A DNA stretch of 64,000 bases from CAZWCE01 sp964632505 (GTDB lineage: Bacteria; Planctomycetota; Planctomycetia; Pirellulales; Thermoguttaceae). The stretch is taken from contig CAZWCE010000006.1 of the NCBI GenBank assembly GCA_964632505.1, positions 124,001 through 188,000 of the forward strand. The letters are read 5' to 3'. A program made the position numbers and the translations under genes. Every line of letters starts with the position of its first letter. Position 1 is the first letter of the stretch. The notes under the pieces are model-generated. The model was not told the origin of the DNA. It saw only the letters and a program-made list of their open reading frames with translations, and searched no databases. Shown here piece by piece: positions 38,901 to 46,163 of this stretch.

Positions 38901-41077
38901 ACTTCAGCGGAAAGCTCTTTTTCGAGCGGGAAGAACTTCACCCGGGTGGCCAGTTGCGACTCCATCTGCTCGATCGCTTGGCGGATCTCCTGTTGCACCT
39001 TCGGCGTGGCATAGACCAACAAGCTGTTCGAATAGGTGTCGATGTTGATGTCCACGCCGGGGACCATGTCGACCAGCGTGCGCATCGCCGTCGAGGCATA
39101 GACCTTCTGCAGGGGATAGATTTCCAGTTGCGGGACGTTCATCGCCGCTTCGGGGGAATCGTCGGTCGGTCGGCCGGCGACCCCGTGGAGCTGATCGAGG
39201 ATGCTCTTGAGCCGTTCGTGCTGCTCTTCGGTCGCCCAAATCGTAAGTTGGTTCTCGCGACCCTCGCTGAGCATGAGCATGTCGTCGAATTCATCCTCTC
39301 GCGAAAGAGTTCGGTACATCAGCATGAATCGGCGGAACTGCTCCTGCGTCACGGGATAAAGAACCACCTTGCGTTCTTCTTCCGGTTCCAGCGACGTTTC
39401 GAGATAATCGATCGTCGACTGGATCAGGTCGTGCTCCTTGGCGGTCGCGATGACGAGAATCCGGTTGTTCTCGGCGTCGAAATTCACCTGCGCCGTCGGA
39501 ACGAGGTCTTCGAGGGTTTGGCCGACTTCGGCGGAGATTTTCAGGTTCTCGTCGGTGAATTTATAAACCTTCACCACGGGGGCGTCTTCGTCGGAAGGCC
39601 CGCTGCGCAGCTTCTCGATCAGCTCGGAGACCTTTTCCTGATCATCCGGCGGACCGAACACGACCAGCTTCTTCGCTTGCTGGTTCAGCGTGATTTGCGA
39701 ATCGGGAACCACCTCTTCGAGCGCCTCGACCAACTCCTCGTTGAAGTTGCCCATCATGGTGTACGGATTGTACGTCCCGTAGCGGCCGCTCTGCATCGCC
39801 ATCATCCGCGACATGTACCACATGTTCTGCGGGGAGTCGTCGAGCAATCCTTCCAAGGGATAGACTTCGACCACCGGAGCGGTTTCGCCGGTCGCGCCCG
39901 CCTCGAGCGAGGCGATGATCTCGTCGATCTTCTCGTGGTTCTCTTTCGACGTGTAGGCGTTGATCTGGTTCGAGCCTTCCAGCCGGAAATATTCGCCCTT
40001 GACGACCTGTTCGAGCACATCGAGCACCCGGGAGACGTCGAGCTTGCCGACGGTGTGGGTATCGAGCACCGGGGCTTCCCGTTTCCGGCGTTCCGCTTCC
40101 TCCTTGCGTTTCTTTTCTTCTTGCTCCTTACGGCGCTCTTCCTGTTCCTTTTTCTTCCGGGCCTCTTCCGCCTTGCGTTCCTGTTCCCGTTCGTATTGCC
40201 TTTGGGCGTAGGAGACCAGCCGATCGACGATATCCTGGATGATCCGCAAGTTGCCCCCGGTGTCGGTGATCATCATGTTGTTGCCCAGCGGCATGCGGGT
40301 CACCTCGGAAAACGGACCGAGAAACGGCCGGATCGATTCAAAAACCCGATCGTATTCGGCACGCCCCAGATCGAACGTGACGGTGACGAATTCGAACTTG
40401 CCGCGCTGATCGAGCTGTTCCGGGGTGATCTTCGGAAGATATTGCGAGGGGATTTTGCCCTGACGCAGATCGAACAGCATGAGGATGTTGTCGTGCCGTA
40501 TCAGCGTGTAGCCCTTGGTTTGGAGGATGCCGTTCAAGAGGTCGATCGCTTCGGTGATGGTGTACTCTTTCTGGCTGGTGTAGTTGAGTGTGCCCTCGGG
40601 CGGAGAGTCCATGACCAATTGCATGCCGGCCTCATCGGCCAGCCAGGTGAGCACGTCTTCCCACTGTTGGAAATGGAAATGGAATCGGATTTTCACCTCG
40701 TCGGAAAGTGTCGGCCAGAGTGCTTGCTGCTCAGGCGTGAGGATCGCCTTGAGTGCCTGTTCGCTCTGCTGGACGATCTCCGCCCATTCGGTGCTCGAAC
40801 TGTTTTTCAAGGCTTGGGCGCGTTCGATCATCAACTCCTGCGCCTGAGCGCGTTGCTCGTCGGTCAGGCCCATCCGGTTGGCGACCTCCGGAATGATCAG
40901 ACGGGAATACTCCGACTCGATCCCCTCGAGTTCTTCGGCCAGGTCGACCGTTTCGGCGGTGGCCGACGTTGCGTCACCGGCGGAGTCGTCTTGCGCGGCC
41001 ATCGAGGACGAGAAGAGCAAGAAGGGAAGAAGCAGGAAGGGAACGGCAAAAAGGGATGTTCGCATGATGGGCACCAT
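29918..41077 (-). CDS. Giant exported protein of about 40 tandem secretin-N1-like domains
   Basis: One uninterrupted frame of about 3,719 aa. MRTSLFAVPFLLLPFLLFSS (from residue 5) is the signal peptide. Residues about 40-130 are helical, with LTxxQ-like repeats. Residues about 135-290 resemble secretin STN/N0 and N1 domains (FQQWEDVLTWLADEAGMQLV; EAIDLLNGILQTKGYTLI). A charged coiled coil follows (about 290-330, Glu/Lys/Arg-rich). From about 334 to 3120 come about 40 repeats of 65-75 residues: a strand xxFYPL, a helix, PxAxIxxD, a strand LxVxATPxEH and a helix. This is the Secretin_N (KH-like) pattern. Then come a Pro/Glu/Lys-rich linker (about 3165-3430) and two or three more units. No secretin pore domain is present. 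The start could also be 41065 or 41167. Function unknown; a periplasmic ring stack or scaffold is my inference. Confidence 0.88.
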   Translation of the reverse strand: MVPIMRTSLFAVPFLLLPFLLFSSSMAAQDDSAGDATSATAETVDLAEELEGIESEYSRLIIPEVANRMGLTDEQRAQAQELMIERAQALKNSSSTEWAEIVQQSEQALKAILTPEQQALWPTLSDEVKIRFHFHFQQWEDVLTWLADEAGMQLVMDSPPEGTLNYTSQKEYTITEAIDLLNGILQTKGYTLIRHDNILMLFDLRQGKIPSQYLPKITPEQLDQRGKFEFVTVTFDLGRAEYDRVFESIRPFLGPFSEVTRMPLGNNMMITDTGGNLRIIQDIVDRLVSYAQRQYEREQERKAEEARKKKEQEERRKEQEEKKRKEEAERRKREAPVLDTHTVGKLDVSRVLDVLEQVVKGEYFRLEGSNQINAYTSKENHEKIDEIIASLEAGATGETAPVVEVYPLEGLLDDSPQNMWYMSRMMAMQSGRYGTYNPYTMMGNFNEELVEALEEVVPDSQITLNQQAKKLVVFGPPDDQEKVSELIEKLRSGPSDEDAPVVKVYKFTDENLKISAEVGQTLEDLVPTAQVNFDAENNRILVIATAKEHDLIQSTIDYLETSLEPEEERKVVLYPVTQEQFRRFMLMYRTLSREDEFDDMLMLSEGRENQLTIWATEEQHERLKSILDQLHGVAGRPTDDSPEAAMNVPQLEIYPLQKVYASTAMRTLVDMVPGVDINIDTYSNSLLVYATPKVQQEIRQAIEQMESQLATRVKFFPLEKELSAEVMASIRNVAPRAEVTMDQENMRLMVYGKKSEVENITEVIEAATAGEIIKDILKYYPIEKQLPTSVSEQIQEMVPQAEVNWEEENQQYVVLAPEAVHTEFEKLLTEAVAALPEEDTLKFYPVAEELPSNVMSYLDQLLPDLEINWDGEEGRYVVIGKMKEHEKFAGLLSEIKTALPEVEELEFYPADEELPSNVMSYLEDRLPQAEINWDGEDQRYVVIASPEDQSTFAEMLAEVQVARPAEEQLHFYPIDQKVTDEFVDLLKEALPEEAQQADIRRDENHPKMLVVRAKPAIHSKIKLEIERLLEEMPEHEENELRLYTVTTSQRQRYDSIQDTLKEEIGDFRLIQDNRENVLSIWATPSQHDRIAQFLEELDKGLATDKQQKLIFHKVRVVDTDTITSLLGEFYPDVRITEDEAQNRLILRVHPDQADAVKMMLEEIDSKAEEGPERHFAAYEVQGFYTYDSGGTYQPYIYFLRDIQRLVPNAEVSMDRYTRNLIVYGTEEEHEIVKKAVQHLKEETSAVDRFGVFPLREANYSSVLSMMRILFPRVRASYDTDSEAILAHGSKTDLAEVEAFMRKVDPKEPGPNDPVIQFYQLEKKPTEFLLEALAEMVPEAQIVSDEEGKQLMVVATPAEHKIIEHNVENIVGTFTAPEEPMLFIYQVTSTQRKRFEAFLDSAGEDLESIEIVEDEQPGQISIWAKPTEHELISQVLVQLAMASSEELGLDLRSFNLTTVESQTATDVLSEMHPEVNVVPGDTGNRLLVWGTKSELEKVARTIEEIDSPITAENQPRYESFTVKSIRYDSSSSRYVTLRTLTENLSQLVPEAEFFLGSKYYRLIAWGTPEELEIVRGALDKIGYSDSEEVAATAEVYTPKHLDSLTLYRLLYPMVPDATITFNRESDEGRRNLIVFATPENHELIKTTIDKLEAQAATGEASELRTFPVNLPPSNSFIDGLEDIAPRAEIVLDEEERTILAIAKPTSLDRIGAAIDQYNQMQSADDMPQFESFSIGSLYMGSSVSSRYYSLRNLQDSLRELAPKARIMIDGDYQKLIAFGSARDLEIIRNALAKLNRTFDSENQPQIRFYTPKTTLREEILQGLRDMAPAARFSYDEQRNELTVIGTPAEQQLVDDTIAKINEKATEAGTEELVYESVQFFRPNLRRTMDRSTMYLTMGNLREHIQEVVPGVRVLFDSRLVNVVLFGSREEVDKAKKVVQAISRDHETNTVEVYPLTKVDDYTAYTVLTDLLNDQGDLAIDRESGDLVAYASPQEHKIIAEALTKMQREGTENRTLQAYPLASPEPDVILETIESMYPGLKITLDERSNRLLIWATPEQHAHIGDAIEEANGENALGMQETYEVYSIPKMYYRTAEEILETLMPEVEVFADPMANKVTVRASEQEHAEIASIFEQVQAEDDEYRLKMMVYPIGDADPETVEETLRGLLPDAQSLSELSETSAYRRRYSLYRSSRSAQDETTPYFKVDPETKTAIVLAPKEFHEEVTGAIEALAATAMLAGRKVTRAYYLEERSAYTLMELLEDIVPGAQFTPGTNSNELVAVATEEDQQKIAEFVEQLRGKGPTGARSTMKIHHVPPGTQNVDRIARVLRYMYPDADPSMGWQPDQIVVWGPKATQEKIEQLLEELAQDPPEENQENYALYTLKNIPARTAFMWLREAYPDTRMELDPRGEQALVVYAPKIVQLEIGKMLEILDVPIPEDVRMMPKIYPFSERTWSLGATYLTLREAFPDARFSFTDDRAAIMAVASQNDHQKIKSFLDSLSEGLAEQKPILEFYSISKVNLQQAITFLQRVAPYASIAPGGGSQLFVWATPSEHEDLQRALAKMESFELEEIGQSLRYYDVSERRFYEVLPILRNLVPGAILVPGEEMNKMLAWGSDTDHQKIEKALSTMEKAFPDRFHKMYHLKHISSWLAMRHLEQIFERDVYVSDREDTHQLIVFASESSHEEVAKILEEIDVEPPEGAQNTSVVYDMSNVPRMLIGYVIGGIRTAAPEVVIFPSETAGHLVIWGRPTDQEKVAKIVEQIKSKQMSSIAHIETYSIDNTTATAATPLLQELAPNAKFGYGTDPHMLLVWANMNDHLKIRQAVEEMNEDDPNQAVPKVYRFQRASISSAYTSIQAQMPNVRITYDQYADMLLITATPEEHEKVEMIVEELDKLDPETQVTVQIHPVATADTRDLYSALSILYSRDPRFLLRFDPHNKSLVAMATPQQHRYIDDLIQQIEAGGLADPKSELKIYSLKNIASYTAIRLLRDLFDDKGIDIDLSTDYYSNQMVVYTRPEHHQLIQDVLDSLRTEEKQLEVFQLEFVEPMSARTAIYQLFADESYDAAPSVEIDEYSNQMYVRGTPDQLKEVRNTLIKMGEVNLPPVVDPETGVSVPAPQSRAPQGRNDRLRVLKFDGNPEDVIEEIQKLWPQVSGSQLQVIRQDEMLIQTEENPSGGQPEKAPQENPDRGSRTVPEAPTDADSSLISGDEIPLSSIEEAQPSKADSKPEPEPEAEPTPDPETESKPGAEPQPKEEEDLAKPVDHPSLKKEPAESTESKKSAEPAPEKTPPEKAENASENPPEPASNEKPSEKAAPVKPAQEKPASKETEAEEKAPTKQEPEKEKSVENSAGEKSPEGEADKEKTEQEPTNEESASSVPLPKGLCAPQGPSSSRGPAGPARGRGSYSAGRNATLSRSSTGSRPAVVPSSTVEGYASKLGQGGTATDGNEPVYLIVGEDGTLTIASDNTRALNQLEQLVKRVNSRVVFEGHDYTIYTIKNTSASFVAQKLQLLLSDRMQGSQGYSSRYSRYSRSSRYGRYGSRSTRLEILPDETTNTIYVKGPKNVRREVEELIAMLDVEELPGMAAVQKPVKVQIENTQAMRILQQILSVYQQRLMATRLPGGVFPRISVDTLTNSIVIIAPDNLAEDIKEYAKELDEEMLEQPSRKLHVLPLEKVNTNVVQQALQAIYQSAASGYPTRMPYGGGMVMPSNPRSPYANRRNR
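30780..31570 (-). repeat. Low-complexity Pro/Glu/Lys-rich linker inside the giant gene
   Basis: This part of the frame encodes about 260 residues dominated by Glu, Pro, Lys, Ala and Ser, with short imperfect repeats such as KPEPEPEAEPTPDPETESKP and EKAENASENPPEPASNEKP. It then turns to a Gly/Arg/Ser-rich stretch (SSRGPAGPARGRGSYSAGR). It separates the main repeat array from the last secretin-N-like units. Such linkers span peptidoglycan in several envelope proteins; that role is inference here. Confidence 0.85.
31700..40075 (-). repeat. Tandem array of about 40 secretin-N1-like units
   Basis: The repeat period is about 65-75 codons (close to 210 bp), with about 40 units counted by eye. The best conserved points are the [FY]YP[LIV] strand, the PxA turn and the ATPxEH motif (for example VYATPKVQQEIRQAIEQM; IWATPSQHDRIAQFLEEL; VYGTEEEHEIVKKAVQHL). 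Units vary enough at DNA level to avoid recombination, except neighbouring units near 38170-38570. Three-unit blocks recur (see findings). Exact boundaries need a profile search. Confidence 0.8.
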
Positions 41078-41622
41078 GGTTTCGTGTCGATTCAATGATT
41101 CGCGGAGGATTCCCTTGCGATTCGACCCTCGGTCCGATTTGGACCAAAGGTGCCTCGTTCGCGGCATCCTCGCTCGTGGATCTCGTTCGGATAGAAATGA
41201 ATAGAAGTCGTTTCTATGGGCAGGCTGAATACCTTGACGGATTCGGTTGGAAGTCGGCGAAATCTCCGGATCGCTTGCCGACTCGGAAGCGAAGAACCGG
41301 TCGGAAGATCCGCCGGACGGTTTTCGGGGTGGGGAAATATAAACCGCGTGTGGGAGGGGGACGGATATTGGAGACTATAAACTATAGCGTAATTTCTCCA
41401 TCTCCCGGAGTAAAGCTTGAAATGGGGACATGCAATAAATAATTGAAAGAATTGCCCTGTTTTTACCATCGGGAGAACCGGAAGAACCGTTAGGATCCCG
41501 GGATTCCGACCCCGAAAAACACTTCCCGGCGTCGCAACGCCCGGAAAGAAGTGGGGGACATTTCTCCTTTTTTTCGATCATCACTATTTCAGACAAGTCG
41601 CAACCCTAATTCGATGAAGGAG
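41078..41622 (-). other. Region upstream of the giant gene
   Basis: 545 bp between uvrA and the giant gene. On the minus strand two TATAGT boxes (41374-41379 and 41381-41386) are the best -10 candidates, about 300 bp before the start, but neither has a -35 at the right distance. A short imperfect inverted repeat (AACCGG/CCGTT with outer CGGGA/TCCCG, about 41469-41506) lacks a T-run. No gene is supported. Confidence 0.4.
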
Positions 41623-44529
41623 TTACGCTTGGACTTGCTGCTTCCGTCGCAGTGCTTCGGCCAGGAAACGTCCCGTGACCGAATGCTTGCACTTGGCCAC
41701 CTTCTCGGGCGGTCCCTCGACAACGATCCTTCCTCCCGCTTCCGCGGCGCCGGGGCCGAGATCGATGATGTAATCGGCCGCTTTCATCATCTGTAGATTG
41801 TGTTCGATGACGATCAGCGAATGTCCCATTTTGACCAACGCGTCGAAACAGTCGAGCAGTTGGACGACATCGGCGTAATGCAAGCCGGTGGTCGGTTCGT
41901 CGAGAATGAACAAACACCGTCCTCGCTTGATGTTCGAGAGGTAGGCGGCCAGTTTCAGCCGTTGTGACTCCCCACCCGAGAGGGTGTTCGCCGGTTGCCC
42001 GAGGCGGACGTAGTCGAGGCCGACATCGATCAGCCGCTTCAACTTCGCCTGGACTTTCGATTTGCCGCGAAAGAACCCGAACGCCTCGCGGACGGTCATG
42101 TCGAGCACTTCGGCGATGTTTCGGCCCCGATAGGTGATTTCCAAAATCTCCCGCTGGTAGCGTTTGCCGTTGCATTGCGGGCAATTCATGTAGACATCGG
42201 CCATGAACTGCATGTCGATCGCGATGAAGCCGTCGCCCTTACAGGTATTGCAGCGGCCGCCGTCGACATTGAAACTGAAATAGCCGGGATGGTAATTCCG
42301 CGTTCTGGCTTCGAGTGTGTCGGCGAAGACGTTGCGGATCTCATCGAATATTTTCAGATAGGTCACGGGATTCGAACGGGGCGATCGCCCGATGGGGCCC
42401 TGATCGACCATGACGACATCATCGATTTGTCCGGAGCCGAGCACTTTGTCGTGCGGAAGCGCTTTCTCCGAATCTTTTCCCATCTTGTGGCAGAGGGCGG
42501 GGTGGAGCGTTTCCTCGACGAGGGTGCTTTTTCCGGAGCCGCTCACGCCGGTGACCAGGCAGAGCATCCCCATGGGGAAGGAGACATCGAGTTTTTGCAG
42601 ATTGTGCCCGGCGGCGCCGAACAGCTCGATCAGACCGTGTTCGACTTGCCGACGTTTCGCCGGCACGCCTCCACCACGCCGTCCGGAAAGATAGCTGCCG
42701 GTCAGGCTTTCCTCGTCCTTTTCGATCTCCTCGGGCGTTCCTTCGAAGACGATGTATCCGCCTGCTTCGCCCGCCTCGGGACCGATTTCGATCAGGCGGT
42801 CCGCGCGGCGGAGGATCGCCTCCTCGTGTTCGACCACCACGACGGTGTTGCCGCGGTCGCGGAGTTTGAGGATCGATTCGAGGAGTCGATCGGTATCGCT
42901 CGGGTGCAGTCCGATGGAAGGTTCATCGAGCACATACAACATGTTCACCAGGCTGGAACCGAGTGCCGAGGTCAATCCGACGCGGCGCTGTTCGCCGCCG
43001 CTGAGCGTCCGGATGCTGCGGTCGAGCGTCAGATAATCGAGCCCCACTTCCTGCAGATAGCCGAGCCGGGCATGGACTTGTTCGAGTGAGGTCGCCGCCA
43101 CTTTCCGTTCCCAGGAACTGAGTGGAAGTTGATCGAGAAAAACCAACGCATCGGCGATCTTCATGGCGGAGAGCTCCGCGATGTTCTTGCCCCCGATCTT
43201 CACCGCCAGTGCTTCCTGACGCAATCGGGCACCGCGGCACGTGGGACACGGCCGGTAACTCCTCCAGCGGCTCAGGAAAACGCGGATATGCATTTTGTAC
43301 TTGCGTCGTTGGAGTTGCTCGAAAAAAGCGTCGAGCCCGGAGTATTTCGCCTCCGCATCGCCCTGGACGACCTTGGCAACCTGGGCTTCGGTGAGTTTCG
43401 AAAAAGGCACATCGACGGGGACTCCCATCGACTCGGCCACCTCCAGCAGTTCTTCGAGCTTATGGCGATAGGAGGGGCTGTTCCAGGGAGCGATGGCGCC
43501 GTCGCGGATCGACTTGGTTCGGTCGGGAATGATCAACTCCAGGTCGAGCCCCATCAAGTTGCCGAACCCCTCGCATGTCGGGCAGGCTCCCAGCGGACTG
43601 TTGAAACTGAATAATTTCGGTTCCAACCTCGGGTATTCCATGTCGCAATCTTCGCACCGCAGTCTTCGACTGAAGCCGGTCAGGATCCAGTTCTTTCCTT
43701 CGATCGAATAGGATTTGCCGAGCCGGATCGCTCCGGAACTTTCGTTCAGATCCGACGCCGCGTTCGGTTCGGCGAAAATCCAGCATCGGCCGTCGCCGTA
43801 ATCCAGGGCCGATTCGACCGATTCCCGCAGACGTGCCTCACTCGATTTGCCGGTGGTGAGTCGATCGAGAATCAAGAAGATCGGATGCGATTGCTCTCCG
43901 TTCGACTCCCGCCACGATGCCCAGCTTTTGCGGATCGATTCGGGAAAACCGCCTTGGTCGAGATGGAACTGGTGCTCCCCGACAATGCCTCGCAGGAAGC
44001 CTCCCTCTTTCCACTCCAATTCCAGAATGGCCGGATCTTCCGGCAACACGCCGATCTCCGGGGTGAAAGCCACCATGAAGCGGATCCCCTCGGGAAGGCT
44101 ATGGAGGTGCCTCGCGATGCTTTCCGGGCTATCGCAGCGCACCTCTTTGCCGCACTCTTTGCAAAAGACGGTTCCCAGCTTGGAGAACAACAACCTGAGA
44201 TAGTCGGCCGTTTCCGTGGCGGTCCCGACCGTCGAACGGCTCATGTGGTTGGTCGGCTTCGCGGTCACCGCGATCGCGGGGGGGATGCCGTCGATCCGGT
44301 CGGACGTCGGTTTTTCCAACTTTTCGAGAAATTGTCGGGTATAAGGGGAAAAACTCTCGATGTACCGTCGTTGGCCTTCGGCGTAGATCGTGTCCATCGC
44401 GAGGCTGCTCTTGCCGCTGCCACTGAGACCGCACAGGACGATCAATTGCTGGTACGGCAGGTCCAGGTCCATCGATTTCAAGTTGTGTACGCGAACACCA
44501 CGAAGTTGGATACTGGAGGAAAAATCCAT
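41623..44529 (-). CDS. uvrA: Excinuclease ABC subunit UvrA (divergent)
   Basis: A 968-aa UvrA-type protein, the damage-recognising ATPase of nucleotide excision repair. Two ABC ATPase halves are visible: Walker A GLSGSGKSSLAMDT (about 34-47) and GVSGSGKSTLVEETL (near 650), and signatures LSGGEQRRVGLTSALG and LSGGESQRLKLAAYLS. Zinc modules are present: CKECGKEV, CEDCDMEYPRLEPKLFSFNS with CPTCEGFG, and CNTCKGDGF with CPQCNGKR. The UvrB-binding and insertion regions are of normal length. The usual RSTVGT-V-TEIYDYLR reads RSTVGTATETADYLRLLF here, so it may be a paralogue rather than the housekeeping copy; only a genome-wide view can tell. ATG at 44529. It is divergent from murD. Confidence 0.9.
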   Translation of the reverse strand: MDFSSSIQLRGVRVHNLKSMDLDLPYQQLIVLCGLSGSGKSSLAMDTIYAEGQRRYIESFSPYTRQFLEKLEKPTSDRIDGIPPAIAVTAKPTNHMSRSTVGTATETADYLRLLFSKLGTVFCKECGKEVRCDSPESIARHLHSLPEGIRFMVAFTPEIGVLPEDPAILELEWKEGGFLRGIVGEHQFHLDQGGFPESIRKSWASWRESNGEQSHPIFLILDRLTTGKSSEARLRESVESALDYGDGRCWIFAEPNAASDLNESSGAIRLGKSYSIEGKNWILTGFSRRLRCEDCDMEYPRLEPKLFSFNSPLGACPTCEGFGNLMGLDLELIIPDRTKSIRDGAIAPWNSPSYRHKLEELLEVAESMGVPVDVPFSKLTEAQVAKVVQGDAEAKYSGLDAFFEQLQRRKYKMHIRVFLSRWRSYRPCPTCRGARLRQEALAVKIGGKNIAELSAMKIADALVFLDQLPLSSWERKVAATSLEQVHARLGYLQEVGLDYLTLDRSIRTLSGGEQRRVGLTSALGSSLVNMLYVLDEPSIGLHPSDTDRLLESILKLRDRGNTVVVVEHEEAILRRADRLIEIGPEAGEAGGYIVFEGTPEEIEKDEESLTGSYLSGRRGGGVPAKRRQVEHGLIELFGAAGHNLQKLDVSFPMGMLCLVTGVSGSGKSTLVEETLHPALCHKMGKDSEKALPHDKVLGSGQIDDVVMVDQGPIGRSPRSNPVTYLKIFDEIRNVFADTLEARTRNYHPGYFSFNVDGGRCNTCKGDGFIAIDMQFMADVYMNCPQCNGKRYQREILEITYRGRNIAEVLDMTVREAFGFFRGKSKVQAKLKRLIDVGLDYVRLGQPANTLSGGESQRLKLAAYLSNIKRGRCLFILDEPTTGLHYADVVQLLDCFDALVKMGHSLIVIEHNLQMMKAADYIIDLGPGAAEAGGRIVVEGPPEKVAKCKHSVTGRFLAEALRRKQQVQA

Positions 44530-44768
44530 CGATGATGCAACCAGTTATCTTTCGGGAAGGAATGGGGTGAGGGGGAGGTCTTCGATTGCCTGAGGAGGAC
44601 ACTCGCCCCTGAAATAGGTGATTTTATCAGAAAGGAAACGCGAGTGCCAGCTTTTCGGAATCTTTCCAAGAGGTTTTCTCTCCATTGGGGGTCGAAGATG
44701 CTTTTCGTCCTCGCCGGGGCGACTTCTCTCTTGACAGCGGCGACCGGCTCGATTCAACTGATCGGCAA

Positions 44769-46163
44769 ATGAAGCACACAGCTCTACGGGACAAACAGGT
44801 CGTTCTCCTCGGTCTGGGCCGTTTTGGCGGCGGCGTGGCGGCGGCCGAGTATTTGGCGCATCAGGGCGTTCGCCTGACGGTGCTCGATGAGGCGGAACCC
44901 GAGTCGCTGGCCGATTCCCTTCATCAGATCGCCTCGCTCCCGCTGACCGATCTCCGCTTGGGCACCAAGGCGCTTCCCGAACGACTCGAGGCCGATCTGC
45001 TCGTCGTCAATCCCGCTGTTCCCCCGCAACATCCCCTGGTACGCTCGGCTCGGGAAAGAGGCATCCCCGTGACGACCGAGGTCGCCCTCTTTTTGAAGGC
45101 CTGTCCGGCAAAAGTCGTCGGTGTGACGGGAACCAACGGTAAGTCCTCCACCACGAGTATGGTGGCCCATTTGCTGGGACGTTGCTTTGAAGAAGAAAGC
45201 TCGCCGCGTCGGGTGTTCGTCGGTGGAAATCTTGGAGGCAGTCTTCTCGACCGACTCCCGGAAATCGCCCCTTCCGATTGGGTGGTCCTGGAACTGAGCA
45301 GCTTCCAGCTCCATTATTTCGATGCCTCCATCCCCCGTCCGTCCATTGTCGTGTTGACCCCATGTGTGGCGAACCACTTGAATTGGCATGGTTCGATGGA
45401 GCATTACATCGGTTCGAAGCAGAAGATTTTTGCGTCGAGGGGAACGTCGCAGTTTTTGGTATGCGATCGGACGGCATCGGAGGCGGCGACCCGCGATCTT
45501 CCCGAGGGAGTCCTTCCTCTGCAAACGGTTCCGGCGGACCATCTCGGTTGCTTGGCTTCGCTGGGAGCTCATCAAGTTCGCAATGCACAATTGGCCGTCC
45601 CGGCTGCGATGGCGGTCGGCCGCGTGGAAGCCCTTTGCAATGTACAGGGCCGTTCGGAAGAAGAGGTGGAGGAGGAAGAAAAGATAAGATATTGGGTTTC
45701 GCGATTCAGCGGTTGGTCCCCCCCGCCGATGCGATTGCAACCGATCGGCATGCTTCGGCGACACCCTCTCTTCAACGATTCCGCTTCGACGACGCCGGAG
45801 TCGTCCGAAGCGGCGGCGACGGCTCTTCCGGGGGGGTGGTTTCTCATCGGAGGAGCAGACAAAGGGGCGAATTACGATTCGCTCATTCGAACATTGGCCC
45901 TTCAAGCGAAAGGCGCCGCCTTTTTCGGAACGCTCGGCCCCTCGTTGTTTCGAATCATGAGGCGGCGTTTTCCGACATTTCCCACCTTTTACCATCAAGG
46001 GTTCCAAAAGGGGCTCCGATGGATCCTGGAACACGCTGAAAGCGAAGAACCGGTCGTCTTTTCGCCGGGATGCGCGGGATGGGATCAGTTTCTTCACTAT
46101 CGCAGTCGTGGCGAGATATTCGAGGAATTCGTGTCTCGTTTGCCTTTTTTCACGGCTCCTTAA
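44769..46163 (+). CDS. murD: UDP-N-acetylmuramoylalanine--D-glutamate ligase
   Basis: A 464-aa Mur ligase that adds D-Glu to UDP-MurNAc-L-Ala in the cytoplasm. The N-terminal UMA-binding Rossmann part reads KQVVLLGLGRFGGGVAAAEY. The ATP loop is GVTGTNGKSSTTSMVAHLLG (about residue 114). LELSSFQLHYFD and YIGSKQKIFASRG carry the MurD helix with the lysine that is carbamylated in the family. In the C-terminal domain, FNDSASTTPES stands where MurD has NDSKATNPxx, so the usual lysine is alanine; GGADKGANYDSL matches the last motif. I chose ATG 44769 because homology begins at KQVVLLG; a frame extension to 44685 adds nothing known. Free-standing, not in a dcw cluster, as is common in planctomycetes. 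Confidence 0.88.
   Translation: MKHTALRDKQVVLLGLGRFGGGVAAAEYLAHQGVRLTVLDEAEPESLADSLHQIASLPLTDLRLGTKALPERLEADLLVVNPAVPPQHPLVRSARERGIPVTTEVALFLKACPAKVVGVTGTNGKSSTTSMVAHLLGRCFEEESSPRRVFVGGNLGGSLLDRLPEIAPSDWVVLELSSFQLHYFDASIPRPSIVVLTPCVANHLNWHGSMEHYIGSKQKIFASRGTSQFLVCDRTASEAATRDLPEGVLPLQTVPADHLGCLASLGAHQVRNAQLAVPAAMAVGRVEALCNVQGRSEEEVEEEEKIRYWVSRFSGWSPPPMRLQPIGMLRRHPLFNDSASTTPESSEAAATALPGGWFLIGGADKGANYDSLIRTLALQAKGAAFFGTLGPSLFRIMRRRFPTFPTFYHQGFQKGLRWILEHAESEEPVVFSPGCAGWDQFLHYRSRGEIFEEFVSRLPFFTAP

Noticed and set aside
36539..41098. A 1519-codon open frame on the plus strand opposite the giant gene
   Set aside because: It mirrors the codon bias of the true gene, has no ribosome site, and encodes a Arg/His/Asp-rich sequence with no family character. 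The minus-strand frame has a signal peptide and a clear repeat pattern.
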